This document shows positions 43,735-52,971 of a stretch of 56,588 nucleotides of DNA, piece after piece; position 1 is the stretch's first letter; the number at the start of each line of letters is the position of its first letter. The stretch lies in contig JANOBO010000188.1 in the NCBI GenBank assembly GCA_031411695.1, forward strand, positions 1-56,588, written 5' to 3'. Source of the stretch: JAIBCL01 sp031411695 (GTDB taxonomy: Bacteria > Verrucomicrobiota > Verrucomicrobiia > Verrucomicrobiales > Verrucomicrobiaceae). The notes under the pieces are model-generated. The model was not told the DNA's origin and ran no database searches. It worked only from the letters and a program-made list of their open reading frames with translations. The position numbers and the translations under genes are program-made.

Positions 43735-45579
43735 CTACTTCTCAAACCGCTTCCGCAGCTCCGTGAAATAGCGCCTCACCTGCTCGCGGCGCGAGGGCGG
43801 CAGCGCCTGTTCGTCGAGCGCTTCCTCCTCGGCCTGGATGGACTCCATCGCCGTGGCCGTGGTGCTGCGCGTGGCGGTTTCCTTTTTTGTGCCGCCCTCG
43901 ACCGAGCGGAACGAGGACTGCCCCTCGCCGGTTTTCTGTGCGGCCACCATGCTTTGATTTGCGGTCTCCTGCTTTTCGGTCGCACCGCTGTCGAGCTTCG
44001 CGGTGCCCGCGCCCGGTGGCAATCCTCCGGGCGCGCTGAGGGTGATCGATGCGTTCGGCTGTCCCTCCGGTGGCGGGCCCTCTCCCAAAAGCAGAGCGTC
44101 CGGTTTTTCGCCCGGTTTCATTCCCGGCACGGGCGCAAACAGCGTCGGCTTCCCAGCATCACCTTTTCCCTGGCCGCGCGGTTGATCCATCATCGACAGT
44201 TGCGGCTGCTGTCCTGTGCCCGGCACAGGCGCGGAGTTCATCTGCCCCTGCTGGGCATTCTGCGCCAGACCAGGGGGCATGAGCTGGGGCTTGGTGCCGC
44301 TCTGACCTTGCTGCGGATTCGCCTGCGAAACTTGCGGGGTCTTGCCGGATTGTGGGAGGTTGCCCTGCTGGCCCGCCTCCGCCATCTGCTGCATTCCTCC
44401 AGCGGCCTGGCCTGTGATGTTGCTGCCCGCATCGCGGAGTTGCTGCGCCAGTTTCTCCAGTTCCTTGCGCGTTTGCTCACGTCGCGCCAGCTCGCGCATT
44501 TTCTCAGCCAGCTTCTCAAACTCCTTGCCTGCCTCGACAGGCTTCGCCGCGCTCATCTCATCTCCTGCGGCCAGCACGTTCTCGCCCACCGGCCGTGCGC
44601 GATCTTCCTTCTCCGCTTCCTTGTGCACGTTCTTCAAAGTCTCGTTCATCCGCTCACGTGCTTCATTCGTGAGCTGGGGCGACTTCAATTGTCCCGCCAG
44701 CGCGTCAGCCGCCTTGGCCGCGTTATCCGCTTTTTTATCCGCCACGGCGTCACCGAGGTCGGCCGTGTCGGCGTGCTTGCGCAGCTCATCCACCAGCTTC
44801 TCGGAAGCCCACGCGTCCTTTTCATCGCCGAGTTGTGACGCCAGCTTCTCCGCCTCACGCGCGCGTTTCTCCAGGTCCGACAACACCTCGCGCGCGTCCT
44901 TGCCCTTGCTGTTCTCCAGCTCCTTCGCCGTCTTCTGCACATTGTCCTTCAGCTTTTCCAGTTCCTTCTTCTCCTGCGCTGTGAGACCCGCGAGCTTTTG
45001 GCTGTCCCAGTCCTTCTTCGCCAGCTCCGCGCCTTCCCGCTTCGCCGTCTGTTGCATGTCCAGACTCACCTCCTCGCGCACCGCGCGCGTGCCGAGGACC
45101 ACCGGCAAGCCAAAGCCTAGCAGCGCGATGCCGGGAGCTATCCACATGGCGCGCGGAGGTCGCACCGGCAGCGCCGCAGCAAGACCCGGAAGCGACGACG
45201 CGAGCACCGCACGCTGCGCTGCGATGTGTTCGCGCTGCGCCGTCGTGAGTTCCGCCTGCTGCTCAAACCACCACGCCGTCGCAAACGCCTCCCGCCGCCG
45301 TCCCGCCTCATCCCACAGGGCCAGCGCGGCGAAGGCATCCGGCCGCTTCACAAAAGCTGCGATGCCCGTGCCCACTGTCCACAGCGCCACCAGAAGCATC
45401 GGCATCCAAGCGATGAACGCTCCCGCGAACAGCCATTCCGTCAAAAGCAGCGTCGCCAAAATCCCGGCCGCAAGCCATCCCGTGCGTCCCATTGACGCCA
45501 CCCAACGGCGCAGCATCACCCGCCGCAACACACGCGGTGCCGCGGCTGAAAAAGGCGCTGCTTCAGATTCCCCGGCCAT
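43735..45579 (-). CDS. membrane protein with long coiled coil and Gln/Gly/Pro-rich tail (DUF4175-like)
   Basis: The 614-residue protein has two to three membrane helices near the N-terminus (about 35-75 and about 140-160: GWLAAGILATLLL; MWIAPGIALLGFGLPVVLG). A long Lys/Glu-rich coiled coil follows (about 175-400), then a low-complexity Gln/Gly/Pro tail (about 405-560) and a basic end (RREQVRRYFTELRKRFEK). This layout resembles DUF4175-type proteins found beside MoxR/von Willebrand operons, but no such partners are in the window. Start ATG 45579 is used; the longer frame adds Arg-rich residues. The function is unknown. Confidence 0.65.
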   Translation of the reverse strand: MAGESEAAPFSAAAPRVLRRVMLRRWVASMGRTGWLAAGILATLLLTEWLFAGAFIAWMPMLLVALWTVGTGIAAFVKRPDAFAALALWDEAGRRREAFATAWWFEQQAELTTAQREHIAAQRAVLASSLPGLAAALPVRPPRAMWIAPGIALLGFGLPVVLGTRAVREEVSLDMQQTAKREGAELAKKDWDSQKLAGLTAQEKKELEKLKDNVQKTAKELENSKGKDAREVLSDLEKRAREAEKLASQLGDEKDAWASEKLVDELRKHADTADLGDAVADKKADNAAKAADALAGQLKSPQLTNEARERMNETLKNVHKEAEKEDRARPVGENVLAAGDEMSAAKPVEAGKEFEKLAEKMRELARREQTRKELEKLAQQLRDAGSNITGQAAGGMQQMAEAGQQGNLPQSGKTPQVSQANPQQGQSGTKPQLMPPGLAQNAQQGQMNSAPVPGTGQQPQLSMMDQPRGQGKGDAGKPTLFAPVPGMKPGEKPDALLLGEGPPPEGQPNASITLSAPGGLPPGAGTAKLDSGATEKQETANQSMVAAQKTGEGQSSFRSVEGGTKKETATRSTTATAMESIQAEEEALDEQALPPSRREQVRRYFTELRKRFEK

Positions 45580-46112
45580 GCGCAGATTGTCGGACAGCGT
45601 GCCGGGAAAAACAAACGCATTTCCTCCGCCGGCGGGTGATCTTGGTCGTCGATTGGGTCGGTGTCGTGATCGGAGCACAAGTGTGTCCGGGCAAAGAACA
45701 CGACGGCCGGAAACGGCGGGAACCTTTGTTCTCAGCGCCATGGGTGCCGGGAGGGAGGCGGCGTGAAGCTCGTCGCATCAGAGGTCAGAAAGCTCATGGA
45801 TGTCCTTTCGCTGAACTGGGGGAAAGTCCAAGCATCGTCCCCACATCGCGCGTCCACGCTCGGTGAATGAGGCGGGTAGTGGCGCACGGAGAATCGCGTG
45901 TGCATCAAGGGGTGCGCGCAGGTGTCCTCGCATGCTGCATCGCTGCCGACGCGAGTTTTCCGCCTGCGTGATCAAAGAAAGGTCGTCGCGGGAGAGTTAC
46001 CGTGCGGGCAACGAACAGGGGTGATCGTTGTCGGAGTGCGGGTACACGCGCGTCTGCGGTGCTCCTTCCATCGCGGATCGTTTCACCCGCTGAACCTCAA
46101 TCCAATCACACC
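45580..46112. other. 533-bp divergent intergenic region
   Basis: No gene is supported. A structured element is visible: AGAACA (45695-45700) with TGTTCT (45727-45732), enclosing GCCG-GAAA-CGGC (45706-45717), a stem capped by a GNRA loop. The region must contain promoters for the two divergent genes, but I cannot identify convincing boxes. Confidence 0.45.
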
Positions 46113-48272
46113 ATGGCCTCCCAACCTCGCTTCCCTGCTGCGCGTCCTCCTGCTCCGCCTCGTCGTCCGGCTTCGTCTGGCAAGCCGCGCCCGAAAGGCG
46201 GTGGCGGCGGAGGTTTGCTTTTGCTGGTGATGATCGCGACCGCGATGGGCGCGGCCTATTACGTCACGCATCAGCCGCCGAAGGTGGTGGAGACACCGCC
46301 GCCGCCCGTGGCACCGGTGATGCCGGAGCCGGTGAAGGTGACGGAAGAGCCGGTGACAAAGCCCGTCGTGGAGGCACCGGCACCAAAGCCAAAGCCTGAG
46401 AAGCCGACGATGGTGGAGAAGAAACCTGAGCCGACACCCGCGCCTGCGCCGGCTCCATCTGCGGATAAGTCGAAGCTCGCGGCGATTTTTTCCGGCACGC
46501 TGCCGTTGGATGAGCGGATGGGCGCGAGCCCTGAGGCATTGGAGAAATCGAATGCGGCGCTCACCTCGGCGCTGACAAATGGGAGATGGACGGAGTGGTC
46601 CGCGCTGCTGCGCCGCTCGCTTCAGGCTGCGGTGAAAAGTTTTGGCGCGGGCGCTGTGACGCCGCAGGGCCTGATGGCGCTGTCGAAGAATGGGCCCTTC
46701 ACGCTGGCGCTGGAGCAGGCTGCGTTCCTCGCATCGCTGTCGCCTGAGGCGGGTGCCGCGATGACGAAGGATCCAGAGACGCATGGATTTTACCAGTGGC
46801 TGCTGTCCACACCTTCTGCGCTGGAGTCATGGCTGCTGACGGTGCGGCCCGAGCACGACGACATTGCGGCCGCGCTGATGCTTTGGCCAAAGATCGCCAA
46901 GGGTGACCCGGACGCGAAGGGGAAATACCAAAACCTAGCCCTCGCCTGCGCGCTGGTTTATGAAAAGCCGCTGAAGACAAAGTGGAACGATGAGTACCTC
47001 ACGGTGACGGCGGAGGAGCGCTACGGCTACTACACGCGCCACGCGGCGAAGGGAGATCTCGTCGTCATGCCGGACAAGCTGACCGCGCGCGATCTCGTGT
47101 GGACGGTGTCAGCGCCTGTGCCGGAGGAGGAGATGGAGTGGGCGCTGAAAAAAATGCACCTGCGCCAGAAAAGCTGGGGCACCGCCTACGAGATGGTGCG
47201 CTATGACATGGAGCGCGCGGTGAAGGACACGAACAAGTACGACGCCTACACTTTCAGCGAGATCTTGAAAAAGGGCGGCATCTGCGGCGACCGCTCCTAT
47301 TTCACGGCCAACACGGCGCGCGCCGCCGGCATCCCTGCGGCGATGATCAGCGGGGATGGATCACGCGGACCGCACGCATGGACGAGCTGGCTGGCGGAGC
47401 AGGACGACTGGGACTTCACCGGCCGCTACGGTGGATACCCGCTGGGGCACACGCGAAATCCGCAGACGCAGAAAGATGAGTCGGAGCAGGAGTTCCTCAG
47501 CCGCTCGGACCGCAGCGCGTCTGACGAGGGGCTGCTCAAAGGTCTGCGCCCTGTGTGGCTTGCGCGTGCGATGGAGACGGACGGCGCTGTGGATCTGGCA
47601 GCTCTGCTGCTGGATGGCGCGGCGCTTCTCGGAGAGAAAGTGCCGGCCGTGTGGCAGGCGAAGCTGGCCTTCTGGTCCGCGCATCGCGCCGAGGCGCCTC
47701 TGGATCAATGGCGTGCCTTCCTCGATGTGCTGAAGCGCCAGATGAAGACCGACCCAAATATCCTGGCCGAGGCCCGCGCCGCGGAGGAGAAGTTTGTCTT
47801 CCCACGCCAGGATTCGAAGCTGGCGATGAAGGAGCTTAAAAAGGACGCGCGCAAACTGGACCAGGCCGACGGGAAGACATCGGTCGATCAGGCGGATCAG
47901 ATCGCGAAGGTGCTGAAGCAGCAGGCCGGCGTACTGCTGGCAAAAGGCGCGCTGGACCCCGTGCGCAGCCTTTACGACAAGAGCTATCGCGATCACGGCC
48001 GGAATCCCGCGGTGTTCAAGGTGCTGGCCGCTGACTGCTGGGAATTGGTAAAGGCGGATCCAGAGGTGGCGAAGAAAGCCTGCCGCGACATGGAGTCTGC
48101 CTTCCGGCGCTACATTGACTCCGGTGGAGATTACTTCGATGTCACGAGCCAGATGTCAGCGCTGAACATCATCTCCAAATGCTATCGCGAGATCGGCCAG
48201 GACAAGAAGGCCGAATCGCTGGCGAAGGATGTGGAGAAGGCTAACGCGAAAGCTGGAAGGCAGGCGCTGTAG
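46113..48272 (+). CDS. membrane-anchored transglutaminase-like protein with TonB-like linker
   Basis: The 719-residue protein has a short basic cytoplasmic tail, one membrane helix (about 34-51) and a Pro/Lys/Glu linker (about 57-117; TPPPPVAP, PKPKPEKP) like that of TonB. A large extracytoplasmic part follows. It contains a transglutaminase-like core: Cys391 in KGGICGDRSYF, His421 in GPHAW and an Asp near 431-434 (DDWDF). Such folds include proteases and crosslinking enzymes. The C-terminal 250 residues are helical, TPR-like. Start ATG 46113 precedes the membrane helix properly; the longer frame adds unrelated residues. The substrate is unknown. Confidence 0.75.
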   Translation: MASQPRFPAARPPAPPRRPASSGKPRPKGGGGGGLLLLVMIATAMGAAYYVTHQPPKVVETPPPPVAPVMPEPVKVTEEPVTKPVVEAPAPKPKPEKPTMVEKKPEPTPAPAPAPSADKSKLAAIFSGTLPLDERMGASPEALEKSNAALTSALTNGRWTEWSALLRRSLQAAVKSFGAGAVTPQGLMALSKNGPFTLALEQAAFLASLSPEAGAAMTKDPETHGFYQWLLSTPSALESWLLTVRPEHDDIAAALMLWPKIAKGDPDAKGKYQNLALACALVYEKPLKTKWNDEYLTVTAEERYGYYTRHAAKGDLVVMPDKLTARDLVWTVSAPVPEEEMEWALKKMHLRQKSWGTAYEMVRYDMERAVKDTNKYDAYTFSEILKKGGICGDRSYFTANTARAAGIPAAMISGDGSRGPHAWTSWLAEQDDWDFTGRYGGYPLGHTRNPQTQKDESEQEFLSRSDRSASDEGLLKGLRPVWLARAMETDGAVDLAALLLDGAALLGEKVPAVWQAKLAFWSAHRAEAPLDQWRAFLDVLKRQMKTDPNILAEARAAEEKFVFPRQDSKLAMKELKKDARKLDQADGKTSVDQADQIAKVLKQQAGVLLAKGALDPVRSLYDKSYRDHGRNPAVFKVLAADCWELVKADPEVAKKACRDMESAFRRYIDSGGDYFDVTSQMSALNIISKCYREIGQDKKAESLAKDVEKANAKAGRQAL

Positions 48273-48290
48273 CACCGCGCGTCCGCCGCC

Positions 48291-49805
48291 TCACATCGGG
48301 ATCTCGTTCAGCGTGTAATAGCCGACCGCGTGCAGGAGCGCTGTGCCATCGGCGGATTTCACTCCCTCGCAATGCAGCTCATGGATGTGGCCTTTCGTCA
48401 GCGGCGTCACGATGAGGCGGACGGAGCGGCCGTCGGCTGCGACCTTTGCTGACGTGATCTGCGGGAGGATCTCGTCGATCTCGTCACCGCCGTATTGCTC
48501 GCGGTAGGCGTACGTGAACTCGCGCATCGTGTAGCTCTTCACATCGCCTGCGGCGCGGGCATCGGCGGGCTGCGTGAAGGTCAGCTCGAAGCCATCGGGC
48601 TTTGCGCGCATCTCGTGGATCTCAAACGGTGTCCTTCCGGTCCACTCCACTTTTTCAAAGCAATGCGGCTTCCCGCCCCGCGCGCCCCAGCCGCGATCAC
48701 TGCCGCCGACGAAGACGCGCCCTTCCTCGTCCATGCGTCCGCCGATGAGCCCGCTGGCAAAGCCGCCGCGAAACGGAAACACCACGCCTTGCTTGATGCC
48801 GTTCACCGTCTCGAGGAAGACGCGGCTGAGATTGCTGTGGCTCTGGTCGGCGATGAAGAGCTGCTTTCCAAACGGACCGAACTTTCCGCCGCTGGTGTCG
48901 CAGATGATGGCGGAGGCGGAGTTTCCGATCTTGCCATGCACGAGATAAACGGCGGGCGGCACGAGTTGCTTGATGCGCCCGCGCTCCGTCACCATGCGGT
49001 CGGGATCTCCGCCGGGGCGGTTCTCTTTTCGACTGCGGTCGCCTTGGAATGCCTCGGGTATCGGGTCGATGGGACGCGGTCCCATGTTTGGCGCAAGGTC
49101 ATACCACACATTCCCCGCAGGGTGACCTTGGAAGCTGCCAGGCACCAGATGCTGCAGCGTGCATGAGCCGTGCCACGGCCCTTGATTGTCGCAGTAATAA
49201 ACCTCCCCCTCTGCGTCGAAGCCCACCCCGCCCGGACTGCGGATGCCGCTGCAAGTCGGCACCATCTTGCCATCTGGCTTGATGCGCAGCGCCCAGCCAC
49301 GAAACGGCACCGCGCTGTCGAACGAACCCGTGAGGCAGAGCGTGACCCAGAGATCGCCCGCTTTGTCAAAGCGCGAGCCCACCGCGTACTCGTGGTAGTC
49401 GCCACTCACACCCCAGCCGTCGTTCACGTTGTCGAAAACATCCGCGCGCCCGTCGCCGTCCGTGTCCGTGAGGCGGGTGATCTCATAGCGCGTGGTGGCG
49501 TAGAGCTTCTTGTCCTTTGCGTTGTAAGCGATGCCCAGCACTTCATGCAGACCGCTGGCAAAGAGCTTGTAGCTCACTGCGGCGGGGTCGCTGCTACCTG
49601 CGCCGCTCACGATCCAGATCTCACCGCGCCGCGTGCCGACTGCCAGCCTGCCGTCCGGCATGAGATCGATCGCCCCGACCTCGAGAGCCGTTTCCTTCGG
49701 CGTATCAAATGTCGTGATCTTATAAAAGTCGCCCTCGACTGGGTCAGCGGCGTGGAGCGCGGTGACAAGGCAGAGGATCGGTGAAATGAGTGACAGAAGT
49801 TTCAT
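48291..49805 (-). CDS. secreted beta-propeller protein, sorbosone/PQQ dehydrogenase-like
   Basis: The 504-residue protein has a signal peptide (MKLLSLISPILCLVTALHA) and an extended beta-propeller (about 25-400): VGAIDLMPDGRLAVGTRRGEIW, LASGLHEVLGIAY, GSRFDKAGDLWVTL and a Ca-type loop DTDGDGRADVFD. A C-terminal beta domain follows (about 410-504). This fits the glucose/sorbosone dehydrogenase-like propellers common in Planctomycetes and Verrucomicrobia. No heme motif is attached, so electron transfer to a separate protein is likely if it is a dehydrogenase. The gene follows the cupredoxin-PA14 gene by 64 bp, suggesting an operon. Confidence 0.8.
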   Translation of the reverse strand: MKLLSLISPILCLVTALHAADPVEGDFYKITTFDTPKETALEVGAIDLMPDGRLAVGTRRGEIWIVSGAGSSDPAAVSYKLFASGLHEVLGIAYNAKDKKLYATTRYEITRLTDTDGDGRADVFDNVNDGWGVSGDYHEYAVGSRFDKAGDLWVTLCLTGSFDSAVPFRGWALRIKPDGKMVPTCSGIRSPGGVGFDAEGEVYYCDNQGPWHGSCTLQHLVPGSFQGHPAGNVWYDLAPNMGPRPIDPIPEAFQGDRSRKENRPGGDPDRMVTERGRIKQLVPPAVYLVHGKIGNSASAIICDTSGGKFGPFGKQLFIADQSHSNLSRVFLETVNGIKQGVVFPFRGGFASGLIGGRMDEEGRVFVGGSDRGWGARGGKPHCFEKVEWTGRTPFEIHEMRAKPDGFELTFTQPADARAAGDVKSYTMREFTYAYREQYGGDEIDEILPQITSAKVAADGRSVRLIVTPLTKGHIHELHCEGVKSADGTALLHAVGYYTLNEIPM

Positions 49806-49869
49806 TGCAGGGGCGGATGGAATTGGGAATGACGCGCGCGCGAGATGAACATCGCCACGCGCAGTCCGG

Positions 49870-51453
49870 CTACGGCAGCCATTGATAAGTGATCGCGACC
49901 GTTCCGGACTTTGCGGGAACGACCACATTCAAACCGGCGATCCTTGCGCCGACGGCGGAGACACGAAAGGACTTCGGTCCGACGGATTCGAAAACACCGC
50001 CCGTTTGTTCAAAAGCTCCCGCGCCGATGCGGCACCACGCGTTCGCGGGCAGTTCGCCATTGATTCTTATCGTGCGGATAAGCGTCGGCTTGCCACCCGG
50101 TCTGTTGCCATCGCCAGTTGTTGTGAAGCTCTCTTGGATCTCCGTGCCCTTCCATGTGTAGCGAAACGTGGGGCTGCGTTTGGCGTCGAGCGAGTAACCC
50201 TTCCATGCAAAGCCGTCGTGGCGCTTTGACTTGTCCCACGCCGGCCACTCCGCGTCGGGTTTGTCGCTGATGAAAAAGGCTGGCGTCACCTCCCCGGTCG
50301 GCTGCAGCACATCGTATCCCAGCGGCCTCTCGTGACCGCCGCCGCGTGAGTTCCAGTGCCGGCTCGCATCGATGAAGGCGCCGCGCCAGACGAGCGCGAG
50401 GTTCATGCTCTCCGCGCTCCATGCAATGTTGATGCCGCCGGGAAAGCCGACGCCGATGCCGCGGTTCCCCGCGCCCTGGATGAAGTTCCGGTAGATGACC
50501 GGCTCGTCCTTCACGACCAGCGGCATCGGAGGAAAATCATCCTTCTTCTTTTTGCCGCCGGCCTTCCAGTTCGGGTGCAGCCACTTGGAGAGCGGCGTGG
50601 TCTGGAAGTCGGCGCCCTTCCACGCGGCGAAGAGTTCGACGCCACCGCGTGACTGAAAGTACTCGAGACGGAAAACATGCGGCCCTTTCTCCAGCGAGAC
50701 GCTCTTCTCCTTGATGTCGCCCGACGGATGGATGCCATCATTGGTGATCACTTCCTTGCCATCGATGAGGATGCGCGAGCCGTCGTCGCTGGCGAGGAAG
50801 AAGCGATACGCCCCGCGCTTCGGCGCATCCAGCGTGCCGGTGAAGACAACGCCGAACTCGTTTTTGTAATCATCCAGCTTCACCTGAATGAGATTGTCCT
50901 CGACCTTGCCCTCGCGATGCGGCTTGAGCTTCGTGAAGTCAGGCAGCTTCTCCCACGCGCCGAGATGGAGCGCGAAGGTCAGATTCTTGAGTCCTTCGCC
51001 GGTCGGCGCGACCTTCACCTCGCCGCGCATCGTCATCGCGTGTCCGGGAAACGTGCACACATACGGATACACGCCGGGCTTCGTCGGCGCGGTGAAGGTG
51101 ATCTCATCCTTCTCGTGTGGATTGAGCATCTTGGAGTGCGCCCAGATCCGCGGATCATCGGGCAGCCAGTTGCGCTTCAACGCGACTTCCGCGTTCTCCA
51201 TTTGTTTCAGCGCCATCGCCGCGGTGTCTGTGCCGGGCTGGCAGAAGACCAGGTTGTGCGGAAGATCGTCGCCGTTTTCAAAAACGATCCGCACCTGCTG
51301 CCCTGGAGTCATGAGCATCTCCGGCGTGTCGTACTTCATCTGCGCCGTGAGGGTCTTCACCAGGATGACGGCTGGTTCCCCAGCGAGTGCCGGTGATGCG
51401 GCGAGGAAGGCGAGACAGAGAAGGGCAGGGCGGCTGAACATGGACGGGCACAT
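49870..51453 (-). CDS. secreted cupredoxin (type-1 copper) protein with PA14 domain
   Basis: The 527-residue protein has a signal peptide ending ASPALA, then an azurin/plastocyanin-like domain (about 28-170) with a full set of type-1 copper ligands: His in DLPHN, and Cys, His and Met in YVCTFPGHAMTM. A PA14 carbohydrate-binding domain follows (about 215-315; YRFFLASDDGSRILIDGKEV), then a long C-terminal beta-rich part. It could pass electrons from a secreted dehydrogenase, and the next gene downstream encodes a dehydrogenase-like propeller. ATG 51453 is used; ATG 51441 is also possible. Confidence 0.85.
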   Translation of the reverse strand: MCPSMFSRPALLCLAFLAASPALAGEPAVILVKTLTAQMKYDTPEMLMTPGQQVRIVFENGDDLPHNLVFCQPGTDTAAMALKQMENAEVALKRNWLPDDPRIWAHSKMLNPHEKDEITFTAPTKPGVYPYVCTFPGHAMTMRGEVKVAPTGEGLKNLTFALHLGAWEKLPDFTKLKPHREGKVEDNLIQVKLDDYKNEFGVVFTGTLDAPKRGAYRFFLASDDGSRILIDGKEVITNDGIHPSGDIKEKSVSLEKGPHVFRLEYFQSRGGVELFAAWKGADFQTTPLSKWLHPNWKAGGKKKKDDFPPMPLVVKDEPVIYRNFIQGAGNRGIGVGFPGGINIAWSAESMNLALVWRGAFIDASRHWNSRGGGHERPLGYDVLQPTGEVTPAFFISDKPDAEWPAWDKSKRHDGFAWKGYSLDAKRSPTFRYTWKGTEIQESFTTTGDGNRPGGKPTLIRTIRINGELPANAWCRIGAGAFEQTGGVFESVGPKSFRVSAVGARIAGLNVVVPAKSGTVAITYQWLP

Positions 51454-51554
51454 ACGAAAACGCTCCGGCCAATCTCTCGACGGATGCCATTTCGTGAAAT
51501 GAGTTGTGGTCAAACCGGCGCGGATTTGCTGTGATCAGGTGATTATAAAAAACA

Positions 51555-52949
51555 ATGTTTGAGCGCTTCTCCATTCACAGCCGCATCATCCATCGCTCTG
51601 GCATCACGTTTTACGGGGCACACGACAAGCTGCTGGGCCGGGAGATATGGCTGTGGCGGTTGTATGAGTTTGACGGGACATATGCGCCGCCGGGCAATGA
51701 GCAGCTCAGCGTGGAAAAAGCGTCGCTCCTGAAGCTGCGTGATCCGCGCATCGTGAGGGTGCACGACATCGAAGCCGACCCCGATGGCGTGGTGGCGCTG
51801 GTGGAGCCTGCTGCGGGCGAGTCGCTGGATGAGTGGATCGCGCGCGGGCCGGCGGACCTCGTCGAATTCAACCAGATCGCGGAGGCTTGCCTGCGGTCGC
51901 TGGCCGCTGCCGCCTCCGCTGGCGTGCCGCACGGTGCGCTGGAGCCGGGGCTGGTCTTCGTCAATCGAGCAGAGCACGCGCGCATCGATGTCTCGCTCCT
52001 TGGATTCGGCATCGCCCGCCTCGTGACGCGCCTCGCGGGAAGTGACCTCGACAGTTCCGAGGCGGGTGATGTGTGGATGCTCGGCGGCGTGCTGCACGCG
52101 CTGCTCGTCGGTGCGCAGGATGAAGGGGCGCTCCTGATGCCACCCCATCATTCACGGCCCGAGGTTCCTGTCGCCAACTCCGATTGGGTGATGGGGCTGA
52201 TGGCGGAGGATCCCGCCGCGCGACCTCAATCTGCGGCTGAGGCGCTGGCACAGTTCACGCATGCGATTTCTCCACCCGCATTTCCGCCGGGCGCGCCTTC
52301 TCAATTTGCGCCACCAGCAGCCTGGCCAGCGGGCTACCCTGCGCACACGCACATGCCGCCCGGCTGGCATTACCCGCCGGCCGCTGTCTGGCACATGCCT
52401 CCCGCGCAATGGCCGCAGCCATACGATCCGACACTCGCCGCGCAGCCGGGGCAGATGTGGCAGCAAGTGCCCTGGCAACCTTGGCCTGCGCAGATGCAGC
52501 AGGGATATCAACACCCGCACGCCGCGCAGCCGCCCGTCACATCCATCGAGGCCACGCCTGCACCGGCCTCGCAGACCAGCGGCCCGATATCCAGGCCGCT
52601 CGTGAAATCGAATGCGGCGCGCGGGACGGAAAATAAGCCTGCGGCTCCGGTGGCCACACGGCGAAAGTCGCTCAAGAAATGGATTGGCCCGCTCGTGTCG
52701 CTCGCTGCCGCAGCAGTCGTCGTGTGGGTTTTCCGGGATGTGTTTGCTCCCGTGCTGCAACGCGAGACGTGGGAGGGGATGCTGGGGCAGAACGTGAAGA
52801 TCCAATGGCCCGGAAAATCGCAATCTGCAGTTCCCGCCGCTAGCAAAGAAGCGGCGGTCGCGGTCTCGACTGTTGAAGTCGGTGTGCAACCTGCCAAGCC
52901 GGAGCCCGCAAAAAAGAGGAAGCCCCGGAAGTCGGACACCGGGAAATGA
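51555..52949 (+). CDS. transmembrane pseudokinase (Ser/Thr kinase-like)
   Basis: The 464-residue protein has a kinase-like fold (about 15-235) in which key catalytic residues are gone. HGALEPG (126-132) replaces H(R/G)DLKPxN, GFG (150-152) replaces DFG, and the ATP-site Lys region reads REIWLWRL. DVWMLGGVL (172-180), a structural helix, remains. A Pro/Trp/Gln-rich cytoplasmic linker follows (about 240-340), then a Lys/Arg patch and one membrane helix (about 375-395), and a short outer part. It may act as a scaffold or sensor. An AT-rich TATAAA at 51544-51549 is so close to the ATG that the mRNA could be leaderless. Confidence 0.8.
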   Translation: MFERFSIHSRIIHRSGITFYGAHDKLLGREIWLWRLYEFDGTYAPPGNEQLSVEKASLLKLRDPRIVRVHDIEADPDGVVALVEPAAGESLDEWIARGPADLVEFNQIAEACLRSLAAAASAGVPHGALEPGLVFVNRAEHARIDVSLLGFGIARLVTRLAGSDLDSSEAGDVWMLGGVLHALLVGAQDEGALLMPPHHSRPEVPVANSDWVMGLMAEDPAARPQSAAEALAQFTHAISPPAFPPGAPSQFAPPAAWPAGYPAHTHMPPGWHYPPAAVWHMPPAQWPQPYDPTLAAQPGQMWQQVPWQPWPAQMQQGYQHPHAAQPPVTSIEATPAPASQTSGPISRPLVKSNAARGTENKPAAPVATRRKSLKKWIGPLVSLAAAAVVVWVFRDVFAPVLQRETWEGMLGQNVKIQWPGKSQSAVPAASKEAAVAVSTVEVGVQPAKPEPAKKRKPRKSDTGK

Positions 52950-52971
52950 ATCGCGGGACAGATCCGCGTGC

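Noticed and set aside
45815..45840. RNase P RNA-like GGAAAGTCC motif
   Set aside because: Only this short motif matches. The other conserved regions of RNase P RNA are not found in order nearby.
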